Made by a program: the position numbers and the translations under genes. A stretch of DNA of 64,000 nucleotides from Candidatus Zixiibacteriota bacterium (GTDB taxonomy: Bacteria; Zixibacteria; MSB-5A5; GN15; FEB-12): positions 1-64,000 of the forward strand of contig DAOSXA010000003.1 of NCBI GenBank assembly GCA_035380245.1. The letters are read 5' to 3'. Numbering within the stretch: the first letter of the stretch is position 1; each line of letters opens with the position of its first letter. Below, piece by piece: positions 63,572-64,000 of this stretch. Below the pieces are notes generated by a model. That model was not told the origin of the DNA. It worked only from the letters and a program-made list of their open reading frames with translations, and did not search any database.

Positions 63572-64000
63572 TCATCCTGCTTGTAAAAAACCATAAAGTA
63601 TCCCGCTCACGGTTGCACCGCCAACCACCAGAAGAAGGTAGACGATAGTTCGTTTCGTCCCCATGATACTCCTGATAACTAGCAGATTAGGAAGAGAAAC
63701 GGCCGGGCCGGCCAACAATAAAGCCAGAGCCGGTCCCGGTCCCATACCATTGGAGATGAGGCCTTCGAGAATCGGGACTTCGGTCAATGTTGCGAAATAC
63801 ATCATGGCGCCGGCTACCGATGCCCCCAGATTGGCCCATATCGAATTGCCGCCGGTCAATGAGGCAATCCAGGTGGTTGGTATGAATCCGGAGTTTCCGG
63901 GGCTTCCCAGAAGGAGTCCGGCAACAAGAACACCACCGAACAGGAGTGGCAATATCTGTTTGGCAAATCCCCACGTTTGGTCGAACCAGTCACGCATTTC
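63572..64000 (-). CDS. DUF318-type permease, cut by window edge
   Basis: The C-terminal about 142 residues of a permease of the DUF318/ArsP type, running off the right edge; the 5' part is missing. Visible marks are YFATLTEVPILEGLISNGMG and ALLLAGPAVSLPNLLVI, the latter being the family's helix with the P-A-V-S-L-P motif. The frame remains open to the last base of the window, so ATG 63997 is probably an internal methionine and the real start lies outside. It likely exports the compound handled by the adjacent thioredoxin and ArsF/ArsG proteins. Confidence 0.85.
   Translation of the reverse strand, partial: EMRDWFDQTWGFAKQILPLLFGGVLVAGLLLGSPGNSGFIPTTWIASLTGGNSIWANLGASVAGAMMYFATLTEVPILEGLISNGMGPGPALALLLAGPAVSLPNLLVIRSIMGTKRTIVYLLLVVGGATVSGILYGFLQAG

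Overview
The window looks like chromosomal DNA (about 53-55 % G+C by eye) from a Gram-negative, free-living, uncultured-type bacterium of the FCB superphylum. Candidate phylum Zixibacteria is my best guess. This rests on a secreted HYR/thrombospondin-3/dockerin protein with the DISDLVY-type dockerin ending, many lipoproteins, a PorV-like barrel, a sphingolipid-type gene pair and the general gene mix. It is an inference, not a database result. Genes are dense, on both strands, and mostly in short operons. No rRNA, phage, insertion sequence, CRISPR array or plasmid function was seen.

Layout. 1-1036: tmRNA (ssrA, minus) with its terminator and a probable promoter, then a MITE-like repeat with two hairpins. 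1037-7220: a small secreted barrel-like protein, a DUF523-DUF1722 protein, a metzincin-like lipoprotein, the 810-residue HYR/dockerin protein and an SDR epimerase. 7397-12765: a DUF5989-SGNH hydrolase pair, a class V aminotransferase, a membrane protein, a second SDR epimerase and a cytosolic Memo-AMMECR1 fusion. 12878-18938: a predicted pseudokinase, lon, engB (no ordinary start codon), purA and an FKBP. 18939-21495: 2.5 kb without protein genes, holding a second MITE-like copy, tRNA-Lys(TTT) with its promoter, and a tandem array of about five 210-bp units packed with 8-bp hairpins. 21496-27516: asnS, murQ, lipoproteins and several clear terminators. 27561-32833: a zinc metalloprotease-TPR protein, then a tight operon of DprA-like, YigZ/IMPACT, PfkB kinase, PAP2 and macro-domain proteins. 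32830-37899: a lipoprotein, a GNAT plus serine palmitoyltransferase-like pair, an outer-membrane barrel and a PASTA protein. 37957-45501: rsmB, a radical SAM/DUF2344 fusion, two glycosyltransferases and a RecB-like Fe-S nuclease. 45592-54978: a redox and radical-SAM neighbourhood. 54973-58710: CBS protein, response regulator and a PEP-synthase-like protein with a non-standard C-terminus. 58899-61958: cysE, cysK and a DASS anion transporter. 62086-64000: ArsG-like, ArsF-like, a small thioredoxin and a permease cut by the window edge.

The part most likely to be an undescribed system is 45592-54978. It combines a Tat-signal DUF362 protein, a NapH-NapG-like membrane/periplasmic polyferredoxin, a DUF6599 lipoprotein, a membrane-embedded spermidine-synthase-like protein, an AmmeMemoRadiSam radical SAM enzyme with a Tat-like N-terminus, a second DUF362 protein and a Memo-AMMECR1 fusion with a signal peptide. 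A second Memo-AMMECR1 fusion without a signal lies at 11341-12765. The bacterium may therefore run the same poorly understood chemistry on both sides of the inner membrane. Other points worth attention are the engB start, the repeat families, the HGN pseudokinase and the PEP-synthase-like/CBS/response-regulator trio.
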